In this document: positions 22,283-33,399 of the stretch, piece by piece | Numbering within the stretch: the stretch's first letter is position 1 | Layout of the letters: each line of letters begins with the position of its first letter | DNA from: Sorex araneus | Lineage: Eukaryota; Chordata; Mammalia; Eulipotyphla; Soricidae | Reading direction: 5' to 3' | Length of the DNA stretch: 64,000 nucleotides | NCBI RefSeq assembly: GCF_027595985.1 | Contig: NC_073305.1 | Coordinates: 120,312,114 to 120,376,113, forward strand | Notes under the pieces: model-generated | Seen by the model: only the letters and a program-made list of their open reading frames with translations | What the model was told of the DNA's origin: nothing | The model's database searches: none | Program-made: the position numbers and the translations under genes

Positions 22283-23264
22283 TATGAAATTTTGGTAAAA
22301 TAACAAAATAATTATAATAAACATTTTATATTATGAGGCTTTCCCTGAAAATTTGCATGATTTTTATATTGAGACTAAAATTAGTGTTTCTTCAATTCTT
22401 ATTTATTTCCACTATTTTTTCTGTTACTTAGCTCCACAATGGCATTAGCTTTCCTTATGAAAGTGAAAAACAGAATTTTCATTCTAAAATATATTGGAAT
22501 TATTTCAAAGGTAATCTGGGAAGGCAGGAGAAAGATAAAATTTTACAATAGTTTATATTCTATTTCTATTTAGAAATATATTAGATGAGCTTTTGTTGTT
22601 TTAATTTACTTTTGTGGAAGTTCTTATTCTAATGGAATTCGTTTTACTGTTAAAAATATTTCCCTACATGCTTTAGTGTCAGAATAACTTGATATTGTTC
22701 TTTAATTGAAATAAAATTTATGCATTGTTCTTTCTGTAACAGACCCAGTATTATATCAGCCATGAAGTCAACTTATAAAATTTTTATTTCCTCTATTTCC
22801 TATATATAACTTCTTTATTTTAGTCATTTTCTATCAAATTTTAAAATAAACCTAAATTTTTTTGAAAGTTGAAAAAAATCATCATTATTAAACATCTTTT
22901 TTTCATTTGCCTTTTCTCAAGTCCTTAGAGAGGACAGAAAAACAAACATGACCTTCAACCTTCACCTTGCTTGTGAACCCATTATCTTGTTACCAATGTC
23001 ATTGTAAACTAAACTGATGCAACCCCCCCTCAAAAAAAAAAAAACACAGAAAAGAAAGAAAGCTTTTTTTATCCTGAACTAGAGAGAACATCTGACTTAG
23101 ATGCAGTATCTGGTATGTCAGAATCAGAGGAACGCCTATCTGGATAAGTTTGTTTAGAACAGCAAACAAGATTATTTTTTAAATAAAATTTAGTTTTATA
23201 ATGGTTCTAACTTTATTAAAAGAAAACTGAACAACAGTACAAAAATTGCAAAACTTTAAAATGG
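22283..23264. other. Unique AT-rich DNA, nothing recognised
   Basis: No shrew SINE or L1 visible. 22380-22920 keeps complex AT-rich sequence and could hold a conserved element. Nothing in this single sequence proves it. Confidence 0.4.
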
Positions 23265-23450
23265 GAGCTGGGGAGCTAGCTATAGAGGGTAGAAAAAGGG
23301 CTTAGACTGGACAAGACTCTGATTTCAGTACCTACTTCTGCTTGTCTCTTGCTCAACACAGTTAGGTATGACCTTGTGACCCTAAGCATTGCTGGGAGTG
23401 TTCTGGAAACCCCTACATCCGCACTGATAGGAGGGGCTCCTATAAAATGA
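23265..23450 (+). repeat. Probable decayed type A SINE
   Basis: GGAGCTGGGGAGCTAGCTAT followed by AGAGGGTAGAAAAAGGGCTTA keeps the spacing of the SINE head. GCATTGCTGGGAGTG resembles the type A body. The B box is lost. Confidence 0.45.
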
Positions 23451-24221
23451 TCTTTTGGTTGGTAAAAGTCTGAGTGAGAAAAGATGTTAGAGTCCCAATA
23501 CATCCCACTTTCCAAATCTTACAATCTCATATACTAATATAATACACTAATGTAAAAGGATATTTATAGTTTAGTATTAATTAACATTTACTCTCTATTT
23601 ACATTTTCTTGAAATTTTACTGAGTGTCTCACTTAAGTTCTAAGATCCAACCCACTCTGCCACATTGTGTTATAATCATGTCTCCTTAGGTGTCTCTTTA
23701 CTGTGAGTTTCTCACATTTTCCCACGGTTTTGATGACTGTGGCAGTTGTGATACATACTAGTCAGGTATATTATAGAATGTCACATCATAGGGATTTGTT
23801 GGATGCTTTCTCATGATTTGACTGAGATTATGGGCTTGGGAGGATGACCACAGAGATAAATGTCTATTTTCTTTACATCATATCATCATTATGACTCCAT
23901 GTTGTAAATGCTAACCTTGATGATGAGGAGTGAGTGCATCCTGGAGCATTGGTTTAATCCCCTGTACCATATAGACCTCTGCACTCCTCGAATGGAGTAT
24001 TACCTGACCAATGTGTGGATACAGCCAAAGAATAAAGAAAAGGGGACCTAGAAATGGTCAAAAGGTACATGGGAGTGGGGGCGGCTCATTATTACTGATT
24101 ATCAAAGAAAACAAATCAAAGCAATGAACCATCACTCACACCAGTGAGAACAGTTTGTATGAGAAAGGTCCAGAATCAAGAAGTGCTGGCAGTAATTTTG
24201 AAAAAAGGAAAAAAAAATAAG

Positions 24222-24234
24222 AAACACACACGCG

Positions 24235-24265
<31 letters not shown>

Positions 24266-24270
24266 ACACA
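24222..24270 (+). repeat. (CA)n microsatellite
   Basis: Mostly uninterrupted CA dinucleotides with a CGCG interruption at the left side. Produces artificial cysteine/valine frames on the minus strand. Confidence 0.95.
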
Positions 24271-24437
24271 AATACACTCGGAACCTTCTTCACTGTAAAT
24301 GGGAATATTAGTTGTTTCATATTCTCTAGAAAACAATTTAGAATTTTTTAAAACTTGAAAATAGAAGTACCACAAGATGACTCTTACCACTATTAGGTAT
24401 ATATCTAGACAACCCCCAAACATTAATTTTAAATGGT

Positions 24438-24655
24438 ATGCATACATGAACAGGGTTCAATTCCTCCATCCCTCTCAGAGAGCCCAGCAAGCTACCAAGA
24501 GTATCCCTCCTGCACGGCAGAGCCCGGCAAGCTATCCGTGGCATATTATAAATGCCCAAAACAGTAACAAGTCTCACAATGGAGATGATGCTGGTGCCCA
24601 CTCGAGCAAATTGATGAACAATGGGATGACAGTGCTACAGTACTACATGCATACA
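24438..24655 (+). mobile_element. 5'-truncated type B SINE with a short target-site duplication
   Basis: Starts at the B box (GGGTTCAATTCC, about 24453), lacks the A box, and runs through the body to the RTE-type tail and GCTACAGTACTAC repeats (to about 24646). The sequence ATGCATACA occurs at 24438-24446 and again at 24647-24655. A few extra bases lie between the left repeat and the element. Confidence 0.75.
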
Positions 24656-24859
24656 CCTATGCTCAATACAGACCTCAAGGTCCTCTCCCTTATTATATCT
24701 TCTTCCTGTCTTGTCATAGTCTCATAGTCCTCTACTCTCAGTCATCATCTTCATCTAGTCATCCTTCTAGTCCTCACAGAACCACTATTCTCAAACACCT
24801 CAAAGTCTCGAAGTCCCCTTCATTCCCATTGCTACATAGTTATCATAGAAATTATGAAG

Positions 24860-25735
24860 GGTGTGGGTACACATAGGTGGGGTTGAACATTGTCACCACA
24901 ACAAACAGAGGTAAAGCCACTCATTCAGGGGAAGTTCTAGGAGATTATCTCAAAATCTGGAGGTTCAGCACTCCAGATTACTAGCAGATCTGCTCAAGGG
25001 CAGGATTCCATTCAGGGTGTATTGCTTTACCCATTTCTCACCTATGAATCCATTTAAACAAACATAGTAAATTTACTTTAAGCAAACATAGTAAATTTAC
25101 TTCTTATAAAAAATTTCTAGTCATTTTGTATGAACCCAGTAAGAGATATATTAAGCTTAAAGTTTGGCTCTTCCTGAGCATATCTCGCTATATATTCCAG
25201 ACCACAGTCCTGAGGCCATGTTAGTCTTTCCTATCCCCAGCGAGGTCCTTATTCAGTTCTTTCTTCTTGGATCATGGCAGAGTTTGTTCCATGAACGTGC
25301 TCTTAGCTGATTATACTTACGGTGCTTAGCTTGTCTCCATTCGATGCCAGGGTAACTTACAGCTTGTCCTGGGTCCATCCAGTCCCTTCATCAGGACACT
25401 GATTTTGGAGTGCTAGGAACTAAAGGACAACTGAGGCTTAAGTTAAGTAAATATGGATGCCCAGGAGTAAATGTTATTTGGATTCAATTAACTCTCATGT
25501 TATAAAGCATAGTATGAATTGTCTTCCTGTGTCTATACAAAAAGGACATTGCTAAATAAACCATGCAGATGACAGAAAAGAAATATGAGATTACTAGTGC
25601 TTGATGGAATTGGGTGTGTCTCAGGGTACTGTTGTGGGAGTAACTCAATAAACCTTAAGCTCCCATGGGAGGAGCAAGGACAACCTAATATTAATCAATA
25701 GTTAAGCACTTGACAACATAGATGTGAATAAAGAA
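24860..25735 (-). repeat. LTR-like repeat, copy 1 (minus strand)
   Basis: It shares ordered blocks with 48.65-49.35 kb in the same orientation, such as TGAGGCTTAAGTT and TCTATACAAAAAGGACATTG. It shares others with 32.1-32.75 kb in the opposite orientation: GTGGGGTTGAACATTGTC and AGATTACTAG-AGATCTGCTC. It carries a local tandem duplication of about 24 bp at 25057-25104 (AAACATAGTAAATTTACTT). Neither end is defined. An endogenous-retrovirus LTR is the likeliest source, judged from copy 3. Confidence 0.5.
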
Positions 25736-25742
25736 GTTAGGG

Positions 25743-25743
25743 T

Positions 25744-25779
<36 letters not shown>

Positions 25780-25792
25780 TGTGTGTTGTGTG
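25743..25792 (+). repeat. (GT)n microsatellite
   Basis: GT dinucleotides with a TTTGT and a TTGT interruption at the right end. Confidence 0.95.
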
Positions 25793-25802
25793 AAATGGAA
25801 TA

Positions 25803-25990
25803 GGGGACAAGAGATAATATAGGGGTTAAGGTATTTTCTTTGCATTTCACTCTAATTTGATTCTGAGAACCACATCCAGTTCACTCAGCTCTGTTGAAGT
25901 GATTCCTGAGCACAGAGTCAGGAGTAAGCCCTGAGCAAGCACTGATAGATGTGGCAAATAATAATCCCCCCCATACAAAAACAAAATAAA
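25803..25990 (+). repeat. Type A SINE, diverged
   Basis: Head GGGACAAGAGATAATATAGG, CTTTGCATTTCAC, B-box-like TTTGATTCTGAG. The body GTGATTCCTGAGCACAGAG and GGAGTAAGCCCTGAGC is clear. The end is A- and C-rich. Confidence 0.7.
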
Positions 25991-26059
25991 ACCCATCAAA
26001 AATAGAATGCATGACATGTTATACAGACAATGAAATACATCTAAGCAATAAGATCATTT

Positions 26060-26690
26060 AATTATTATTTAAACTTTATTTAAACACTGTGATTTACAAA
26101 ATTGCTTGCGGTACAATTGTTTCAGGCATTCAATGTTCCAATACCAAATCCCACCACAAGTATAACCATTCAGTCAGCAATGTCCCCAGTTTCCCACCTA
26201 TCCCCCAAGTCCCAAGTCTACACCCTGAGCAGGCACAATATAATTTACTTCATGTTGCTTGTTACCACAAAATGGCAAATGGAATTATCAAAAAACAGTT
26301 CAGTGAAAGAAATTTTGTGAACATTTTGCTACCTCACAGTGGTGTTGCTTAAATTGTTGTCTGAGAACTTGGTGAGCAGATTGTCGAGGGTTGGGCCTTC
26401 TGTGTTAATTGTTTTTGCTCACTGCACTTAGTGGGATTCTACACACCTTCTTATTGAATGGGCTGTCTTTGTAGAAGGCTGTCAGTACTGTGACAATTTG
26501 AGGTGTTGCTCCCGGAGCTGTGGAGCTGGACTATTCAGAGGCTTAGTGTCTCCTCAAGACTCGTTGTAGAACTGTGAAGTTGGGTCATTTATATGCCCAG
26601 GATATCAGGTATGAATGGTTGCTGGGCCTTTAAGCAGGGCAGGGAATAAGCCCATCTCTACTCTGAGAAATTCTAGAGTTATCATTTTTA
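26060..26690 (-). repeat. L1 3' UTR-type repeat, minus strand
   Basis: The first 190 bases follow the minus-strand L1 3' UTR order seen at 42.24 kb: CACTGTGATTTACA, CAGGCATTCAATGTTCC, and CCCAGTTTCCCACC. The part from 26350 to 26690 is GC-richer and belongs to no family I recognise. It may be a separate element. Confidence 0.4.
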
Positions 26691-26713
26691 AATAATATTT
26701 CCAGAGAGACCAC

Positions 26714-26967
26714 TGTAGCTCTATAGCACTGTCGTCCTTTTGTTCACTGATTTGATGGAAAGGGCACCAGTAACATCTCCATTGTGAGACTAGTTGTTAC
26801 TGTTCTTGGCATATCAAATTCTCCACGAGGAGGTTGCCAGGCTCTGCCATGCAGGCGGGATCCTCTTGGTAGCTTGCCGGGCTCTCTGAGAGGGACAGAG
26901 GAATCAAACCCGGGTCGGCCGCATGCAAGGCAAATGCCCTACTCACGGTGCTATCGCTCCAGCTCCA
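26714..26967 (-). repeat. Type B SINE, near full length, minus strand
   Basis: The minus strand reads from the head GGAGCTGGAGCGATAGCAC (end near 26967) through the B box (complement of GAATCAAACCC), the paired body modules and the RTE-type tail to GCACTGTCGTCC-complement repeats. Flanks show only a weak possible duplication (AGACCA). Confidence 0.9.
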
Positions 26968-26969
26968 AA

Positions 26970-28320
26970 AAGACCAATACACTGAAATTCCTTTCTATTT
27001 ACTTGAAATAATCCTTCCCACCTAACAAAAATTCATGTTAGATTATCAGTATTTTATGAATAGTTACCACTATGACTCTAACTACTTAAACAATTAAATA
27101 TTCTATATGTCCTTATAATGTTCATATATTCATATCTTGGTCAGATATTGAGTTATACACATTTAGATTTACTCAGCTTTAATAAGAATATTTATTTGTG
27201 TGTGAATTTTGAAAGCAAGTTAATTTTTTCTTTAGAAAGAAGATGCTAATATATTTGCTTCTGTTCTTTTTAAAATTGAACTATAGCATACTGAGGGCCT
27301 TCAACAAGCTAAAAGATTCTCTAAGCAGCCCCTTAAAACATGTCAAAGAAATAATACAGGGTAATTATTTTGTTCTATTTTTAAAGATGGCACACTGAGG
27401 TTAAGTAATTTTCTTGAAAGCAGAACATTTACATACTGTATTTTTAATTAAGAATCTTAAATTACCTGAGCAATTTACTCCTAACATTTTTATGAATGTA
27501 CATGTGGTTCAAAAGTTAGCAACCTGATGATTCTGAAGGCTAAGAGCCAGCAAGTTTGTGGTAAAAATATAAAATAAGAAAATTTTAAAAAAGAAAAAAA
27601 TTCACCAACAACCATTATAACTTCAGTCTGCTAAAATGGCCTGGTGATATGTAATTGTAGTCATTATTTAGATGAACTGAGTAATAGAGGTTAATTAGAA
27701 ATTATCAGAGTAAAAAGAAAAGTAAAATATGATTTAGTTGAATTAGTCTTTGGGAATCAAAATTCTATAGCAGATTGATTTGTGAGAAATCCACCAAAGC
27801 AGCCTAAATAGAACTAAATGTTAAATTTTATTTGATAAATGGGCACATATTAGGGACATGCTCTTGCAATAGCATTAATCTATGCCATCCTGAACTGCCT
27901 GAGAATGTGTGTTTATTGTGTGATCAAAGAATTGTAGTTTTTATATAAGCTATATGCAAACAAGTTAACCATTGGTAACTTGTTTAGAGAAAGAAAGTTG
28001 ACTTTCTTTCTCTAAAATAATTGCTGAAGATAATCCATGAATTAATATAGACTGGAAAGTTAGAATAGAACTGATGTGATATGACTTGTGTTTGTACTGT
28101 ATGGGTGAGCTAATAGAGAAAGTTCTACTTCTCAGTTACATTCATTTGGGCATTATTTCTTCACTGAATGTGTACAAAACTTCCATGCTAGTTTTCAGAA
28201 TGCCTGCCAGCATTTCATTTCCTCTCTATTCATATGTGCCTTCTTATTTTTTCTTGGTGTGTCCTTAGTGTAATTTACCAAAAGTACAAAAGAAAAAGTA
28301 AACTTTTTGGTCTTGAAAGG
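26970..28320. other. Unique AT-rich DNA with a possible MIR scrap and two palindromes
   Basis: A short MIR-like piece lies at about 27380-27425 (complement of the conserved core, with CACTGAGGTTAAGTAATTTTC). Two adjacent palindromes lie at 27961-28016. Nothing else is recognised. Confidence 0.4.
27961..28016. repeat. Two adjacent palindromes
   Basis: The first, 27961-27982, is CAAGTTA / TAACTTG arms with a mostly self-complementary centre. The second has perfect 16-bp arms TTTAGAGAAAGAAAGT (27983-27998) and ACTTTCTTTCTCTAAA (28001-28016) around a 2-base spacer. Confidence 0.9.
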
Positions 28321-28321
28321 T

Positions 28322-28545
28322 TAGGTCAAAGCGTTTTTTTATTTTTTGCTTGTTTGTTTGTTTGTTTTTTGCTTTTTGGGTCATACCCAGCAGATGCACA
28401 GAGGTCACTCCTGGCTCTGCACTTAGGAATCACCTCTGGTAGTGTTCAGGGGATCATATGGGATGCTGGGAATCGAAACCAGGTCAGCCTCATGCAAAGC
28501 AAATGCCCTACCTGCTGTACTATTGCTCCAGCACTAAGTCAAAGC
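28322..28545 (-). mobile_element. Type A SINE with target-site duplication, minus strand
   Basis: The element (28333-28534) has its poly(A) at the left as a T-rich and GTTT-repeat stretch, and its head at the right (complement of TATTGCTCCAGC). TAGGTCAAAGC (28322-28332) and TAAGTCAAAGC (28535-28545) form an 11-bp duplication with one mismatch. Confidence 0.85.
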
Positions 28546-28683
28546 ATTCTTATAGTTTGTATTTTGGTTCTTGGATGCTTTGTTTTGGGATGTTTCCATT
28601 TAAAAACTAGGTTCCACTCTGGAAAATCATCGTCTCATAGTTACAGCGCATGGTCAGCCCAAGCTCTATCCTTAAAAACACAG

Positions 28684-28776
28684 ATGGTTCCCATAGCTCA
28701 CCAGGAGTGATACCTGAGCACAGAACCAAGAGTTAGCCTAAGTACAGACAGGTGTGTCCCCAAAACCAAAAGCACA
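28684..28776 (+). repeat. Type A SINE, 3' half only
   Basis: ACCAGGAGTGATACCTGAG, then AGAACCAAGAGTTAGCC, then a CAGGTGTGTCCCCAAAACC end. The tRNA head is absent. Confidence 0.6.
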
Positions 28777-28838
28777 AGCCTCTTTTATAATGAAAATATT
28801 ACCTGAACTCAATTGTTAATGACTACATGTCAAGACAA

Positions 28839-29032
28839 CATTTTTTTTTTTTTTTTGGTGTGTGGCAGAAGCACATCATGTAGTTCTCAGGGCTTACTCC
28901 TGGCTCTGTGTTCAAGTATTATTCCCAACTCTGTGCTCAGGGAACCACACACAGTATTGGAGATAGAACCAAGATTGGCCATGTGCAATGCAAACATCCT
29001 ATCCACTGTACTATTTATTACTTTGGTCCTCA
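28839..29032 (-). repeat. Type A SINE, minus strand
   Basis: An 18-base T run (poly(A) tail in complement) is followed by CAGGGCTTACTCCTGGC and TCAGGGAACCACA. The tRNA head complement (CCTATCCACTGTACTA) is at the right end. An open frame over the interval is repeat-derived. Confidence 0.8.
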
Positions 29033-29144
29033 AAGTATATTTTAAGAGAATTGCCTTGGTGTGTTCAATAATTTAAAACTATTGTGTGTATTTATGCTAA
29101 TTTCAGTCAATCTACCCTAAACAACTTGACCAAAGTATTAAAAC

Positions 29145-29262
29145 TGGGCTATAAAAATAATACAAGGGTTAAGGTGTTTGCTTGCTTTCCAAGGGTTTTA
29201 CCCTGACTAGATCTCAAACACTGCATATAGTGCCCTGAAAAACACTAAAAAAACCAACCACC
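29145..29262 (+). repeat. Type A SINE, diverged and shortened
   Basis: GGGCTATAAAAATAATACAAGG, GGTTAAGGTGTTTGC and GTGCCCTGAAAAACACT keep the type A spacing. The B box is degraded. Confidence 0.5.
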
Positions 29263-29483
29263 AAATACCAAGAAGAGCGCTTAAACCCTACCTATTATGC
29301 TCCACCCTATCTCCCTTTCAAAAACTAGAACAAAAATACACTAAAAACACAAAAATTCTATATAATCCACTGTGCTTTTCCTTCTGAGAAAATACTGAGT
29401 CTGTTAAGATAAAGATGATTATACATCAAGGTAAAGTTGTATGTTATTGTAGCAGTTCTAAGAACTTCAAGAGATAGTTCATA

Positions 29484-29642
29484 GGGCTGGAGAGCATGCA
29501 AGGCCTGAGGGGAAAGCAAGATCAATCCCTGTCACGCTATGGTCTCCCGAGCACCAGGAGAAGTGATTCCTGATGGCACAGAGGCTAAAATAGCTCTGGA
29601 GCACTGTTCAAGTATGGCCTGGACACTAAAATTAAAAAATTT
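29484..29642 (+). repeat. Type A SINE with internal deletion
   Basis: Head GGGCTGGAGAGCATGCAAGG joins directly to the post-A-box region, so the middle of the tRNA head is deleted. The body GTCTCCCGAGCACCAGGAG is followed by an A-rich tail. Confidence 0.7.
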
Positions 29643-29650
29643 AAAAGTAA

Positions 29651-29858
29651 AGAAGCCAGAGGTATAGTATTGGTGTTACGGTGCTTATCTTGCAAGAAGC
29701 TGATCCAGGATTGATCCCTGGTACCACATACTATATATAGTCCCAGGGACGTCAACAGGAATGATTCCTGAGCACAGAGTGAGAAGTAAGCCTCTGAATA
29801 TAGCCAAATAAGCCTCTGAATACAACCTTTCTCTGCTTCTCCCAAATAAAAACAAGAT
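29651..29858 (+). repeat. Type A SINE with a short internal duplication
   Basis: Head AGAAGCCAGAGGTATAGTAT, B-box-like GGATTGATCCCTGG and body GATTCCTGAGCACAGAG are present. A segment of about 23 bp beginning AAGCCTCTGAATA is duplicated at 29787-29828. A-rich tail. Confidence 0.7.
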
Positions 29859-29989
29859 ACACAAAAAAGAAAATATAGCCTATTATCGAATGACAATATC
29901 CAATAGAATCAGGTTTAGAAATGACTCACATGCCAATCTCAGATGTTGGGACTATATATTGAAGTACAATAATTTGTATGTTAAATAAT

Positions 29990-30890
29990 ATAGTAGGAAA
30001 GAGACAACATCTGAATTGGCACATTTTTATTAACAGATAGGAAACATCAGCTGAGAGACAGCAAATACAATAAGAAACCTAATAGGATTGATAAAAACAA
30101 AACAAAACATAATACAGGTCCTTTCATGAGTCCATCAATATATTTGACTAGATGAGACTCAATGAGCTTGCAGATAGTTTAATTGAACAATAAGAAGAAA
30201 ACTGAGCAACAAAGAAAAAAATTAAAGAGTAAAAGATATAAAATAAAAAGCTTGTGGGTTAATAATAATGTGCTAATATATGTATAGTATGGTGTTTCAC
30301 AAAGAAAAGAAACAAAGAGGCAGAAAATATACATAAAGCAACAATTTATAATAATTTTCCAGACATGATAAAATATATTTTAGTAAAATGGATCTAAGAA
30401 AAGAGAAACGCTTTATAAATTAAATAGAATAACTCTCAGCAATATGAAATAGAGTATATATTAGCATAAAACTGACTAGATAAAGACAAAGATGGAGAGA
30501 CTATTTAAACAGAATCAGAAAGAAATTACATAAATCACTTAAGAAAAAATTAAGAATTATTGCAGAATTCTTACCAAAGCTACTAAATCTGATGATAATA
30601 AAATGAAATATTTTGCAAGAAGTATGCTCTCAAACCAAAATTATATTACCAGTTAAAATATCTTTCAAAGATATTTGAATTAAAAGCTCAATGACTAAAA
30701 TATTATTAAAATAAGTGAGAGAGATAATATCAGTTCTAGCAGCCCATAGCTAAAACAAATGTTATTCACACAGTACCAGTATAGACTTCTGTCTACACAA
30801 AGAAATGATAAAATTCTGTTATGGTTGGGATTATAGGAGGACTGGAATAATTTATTTTCTTATGAAACACCAAATTAAAAAAGGAAAAGA
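29990..30890 (+). repeat. Ancient L1 (L1M-type) 5' region fragment
   Basis: The A-rich text with CAGAATTCTTACCAAAGCTAC, ATTATATTACCAGTTAAAAT, CTTTCAAAGATATTTGAATT and, further on, ACTTCTGTCTACACAAAG follows the 5' untranslated region of old mammalian L1M elements. No coding capacity. Boundaries are uncertain. Confidence 0.5.
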
Positions 30891-32040
30891 GTTCTGGGAT
30901 TACTCATACTAATTTATAATTTGTATGTTAAACTATTATTGTAACTAACTCTAGAGTTTCCCAATCAATGCAAATGACCAGTTTGAAACTATGTGCTAAG
31001 AAGACTGTATTGTCTTTCTTTCTCTATTCTCCTTTTTGGTATTCATGAAAAGTGGAATTGTACTTCTTATACTGGGATTAGTGTGTGTATTTTATTGATT
31101 AATCTCTGCTCTCTTGTAGAAGTTGGGACATACACTAGGCAGTGTAGGATTGGTTAATTAAACTATCCTGCCTAGAGTCAGATAGTTATATATGGATGGA
31201 TGTGTTTCCTACCTTCCCACTCTCATAATCAGGTAAAACTGTTTCCTCAGGTGCAAATTTCTAGGAATTCATTCTTATGATGACATTAGATATCAGAAAA
31301 ATAGATTTCATCAGAGTGGAGACCCCCTCTCAAATGCTATTCTGCAGATTTCCCTCTCTAAACACTGAGTAGAACTGAGTGACCTGTCAGACCTAAGGTA
31401 TGCCCTAATAAATGGGCACAGTAAATAAGGCCACAACCCATTCTTGTGAATGAGGAAAGTGACTATCACCTATGAAATTTAAAAAGGGTTTGAATAAAAC
31501 CAAAAAAAGAAAAAAATCAAAGCTTTAATAGGAAGGAGTAATGTCTCTTATAGACTCTAATCAATAGATTAAAGATATTTCCTGTTCCCCCTTATCTTCA
31601 TAAAGGAGCTACTTCAAATGCCTCTATTACAGATTGACAGAGGAAGAAAGAAGTTATTTGGCTTAGTAGAGAACATGTTAACCAAGTATGTAATACAAAG
31701 GTCAATTATCTACTAACCAATCATTCAAATCATTGGAATTCTGCTGTACATCATGGCAAAAAAAAACAAAAGCTTCTTTGACCATAACTTTTCTTTAAAT
31801 GAGTTTTAAGAATAACTGTAACTAAAGACTGAGGATATGTGCCCTAACATAGGATGGTGATCAACCACTACAGAATGCAAAGAAAAATTGTGAAAGGCAA
31901 ATAACAAGACAAATCAAACTATAATGTACAACCAGACAACACAGTCTAAATAAAAATTTCTTTATCCAGTTCTTTTCACTAATTTAGAAGTAGCAACAAA
32001 CACTAATCAAACATTTCTGTTATCATTTTTAAATATATAA
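30891..32040. other. Unique DNA, nothing recognised
   Basis: AT-rich with several A-runs. I see no recognised family before the LTR-like repeat starts near 32080. Confidence 0.4.
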
Positions 32041-32079
32041 TATTCACTAGACATAATGACACATATCTACTGCAGGATA

Positions 32080-33040
32080 ACATGGGGTTTGTGCTTTTAG
32101 CCTTACCGCAGGGAACTTAGTTTTCTTTAAAGCAATGTCCTTTCTATATGGACACAGGAAGACAGCTAATGTTATGCTTTGTAACTTGGGAGCAAATTGT
32201 CTCCAATAATATTTACTCCTGGGCATCTGCTTTCTCAACTCAGTTGTCCTTAATTCCAATGGACCCAGGGCAAGCTGTGAGCTACCCTGGCATCAAAATG
32301 GGCCAGGTCAAAGCACCACAATACTCAACTATAAGTTGAGAGCAGGGTCATAGACAAATGCTGTCAGGATCCAAAAGTAATGACGAGACTAGGCCCCTGC
32401 TGGGGTTAGGAAGACTAACCTGGCCTGAGGACTGTGGTCGGGAACATATAGTGAGATGTCTTCAGGAAGAACCAAACTTTAAGTCTGATATATCTCTTAG
32501 TATGCTCATACATAATGACATTGCTAGAAATATTAGAAGTAAATTTACTATAACTATTTAAGTGGATTACTAGCTGAGGAAGGAAGAAAGGGACACACCC
32601 TAACACCCTTGTTTGGACCCCACCTTTGAGCAGATCTCCTAGTAATCTCATCAAAATCTTTAGATGAGATTTTGTTAATTTCCTGGAGAAATGGTCTTAC
32701 CTTTCTTTGTTGATTTGTTAATGTTCAACCCACCTTTGTGTTACTGCCTTATGTAATTTGCTATGTAAACTAAGACTGTGGGACACTGAGGGGAGACAAA
32801 AGAAAAAGACAACACAAGAGAAGACACAGAAGACACAGAAGCAAAGGAGACAACACAGAGAGAAGCAGAGACAGAGAGAGGTCGGAGAGATCAGAGAAGA
32901 GACTACAGAGACAGAGACAGAGAGACAGAAGAGAGCACAGCGGCACATACAGAAGCAGAGCACAAGTTGAAGCTGTCCCAATCTGGTCCAGACACAGCAG
33001 CTCGAGAACACCGAACCTGAGTGGCAACCTGAGTGGCGCG

Positions 33041-33113
<73 letters not shown>

Positions 33114-33395
33114 CAGAGAGACAGAGAGACAGAGAGACAGAGAGACAGAGAGACAGAGACAGAGACAGAGAGACAGACAGAGAGAGACAGAGAGAGACAG
33201 AGAGAGAGAGAGACAGGGAGACAGAGAGAGAGAAAGAGACACAGAGAGAGAGACACACAGAGAGAGACACAGAGAGAGAGACAGAGAGTGAGAGAAAGAG
33301 AGCTGTCTCGAATGCCTGAGGACAATGGAACACCACACATCATCACATCTCCACCTCCGGCACACGCCGCCCTTGTAAATTTTTACAATCTAGTA
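32080..33395 (+). repeat. LTR-like repeat, copy 2 (plus strand), with AG-rich expansion
   Basis: Blocks are the reverse complement of copies 1 and 3: TTTAAAGCAATGTCCTTTC, CCCAGGGCAAGC, TACCCTGGCATCAAAATGGG, and ATGTTCAACCCACC. A purine-rich zone of about 500 bp (32795-33303) follows, where copy 3 has only a short GGGAGAGAAGCAGAGAG seed. The segment then ends in GC-rich sequence near 33390. Several frames over this zone are open for 150-215 codons only because the repeat lacks stops. They are not genes. Confidence 0.45.
33043..33303 (+). repeat. (AG)n and (ACAGAGAG)n satellite
   Basis: About 60 bases of pure AG are followed by AGAGACAG-type octamers, then irregular AG/AC units. Translates as Arg-Glu repeats on plus and Ser-Leu repeats on minus. 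Confidence 0.95.
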
Positions 33396-33399
33396 TGCC

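Noticed and set aside
23930..24040. Decayed type A SINE
   Set aside because: GGTTTAATCCCC and a few body-like words occur, but the spacing is wrong and no tail is present.
28234..28710. 158-codon open frame on plus
   Set aside because: Spans a type A SINE (poly-T through head) and its flanks, so it has no coding meaning.
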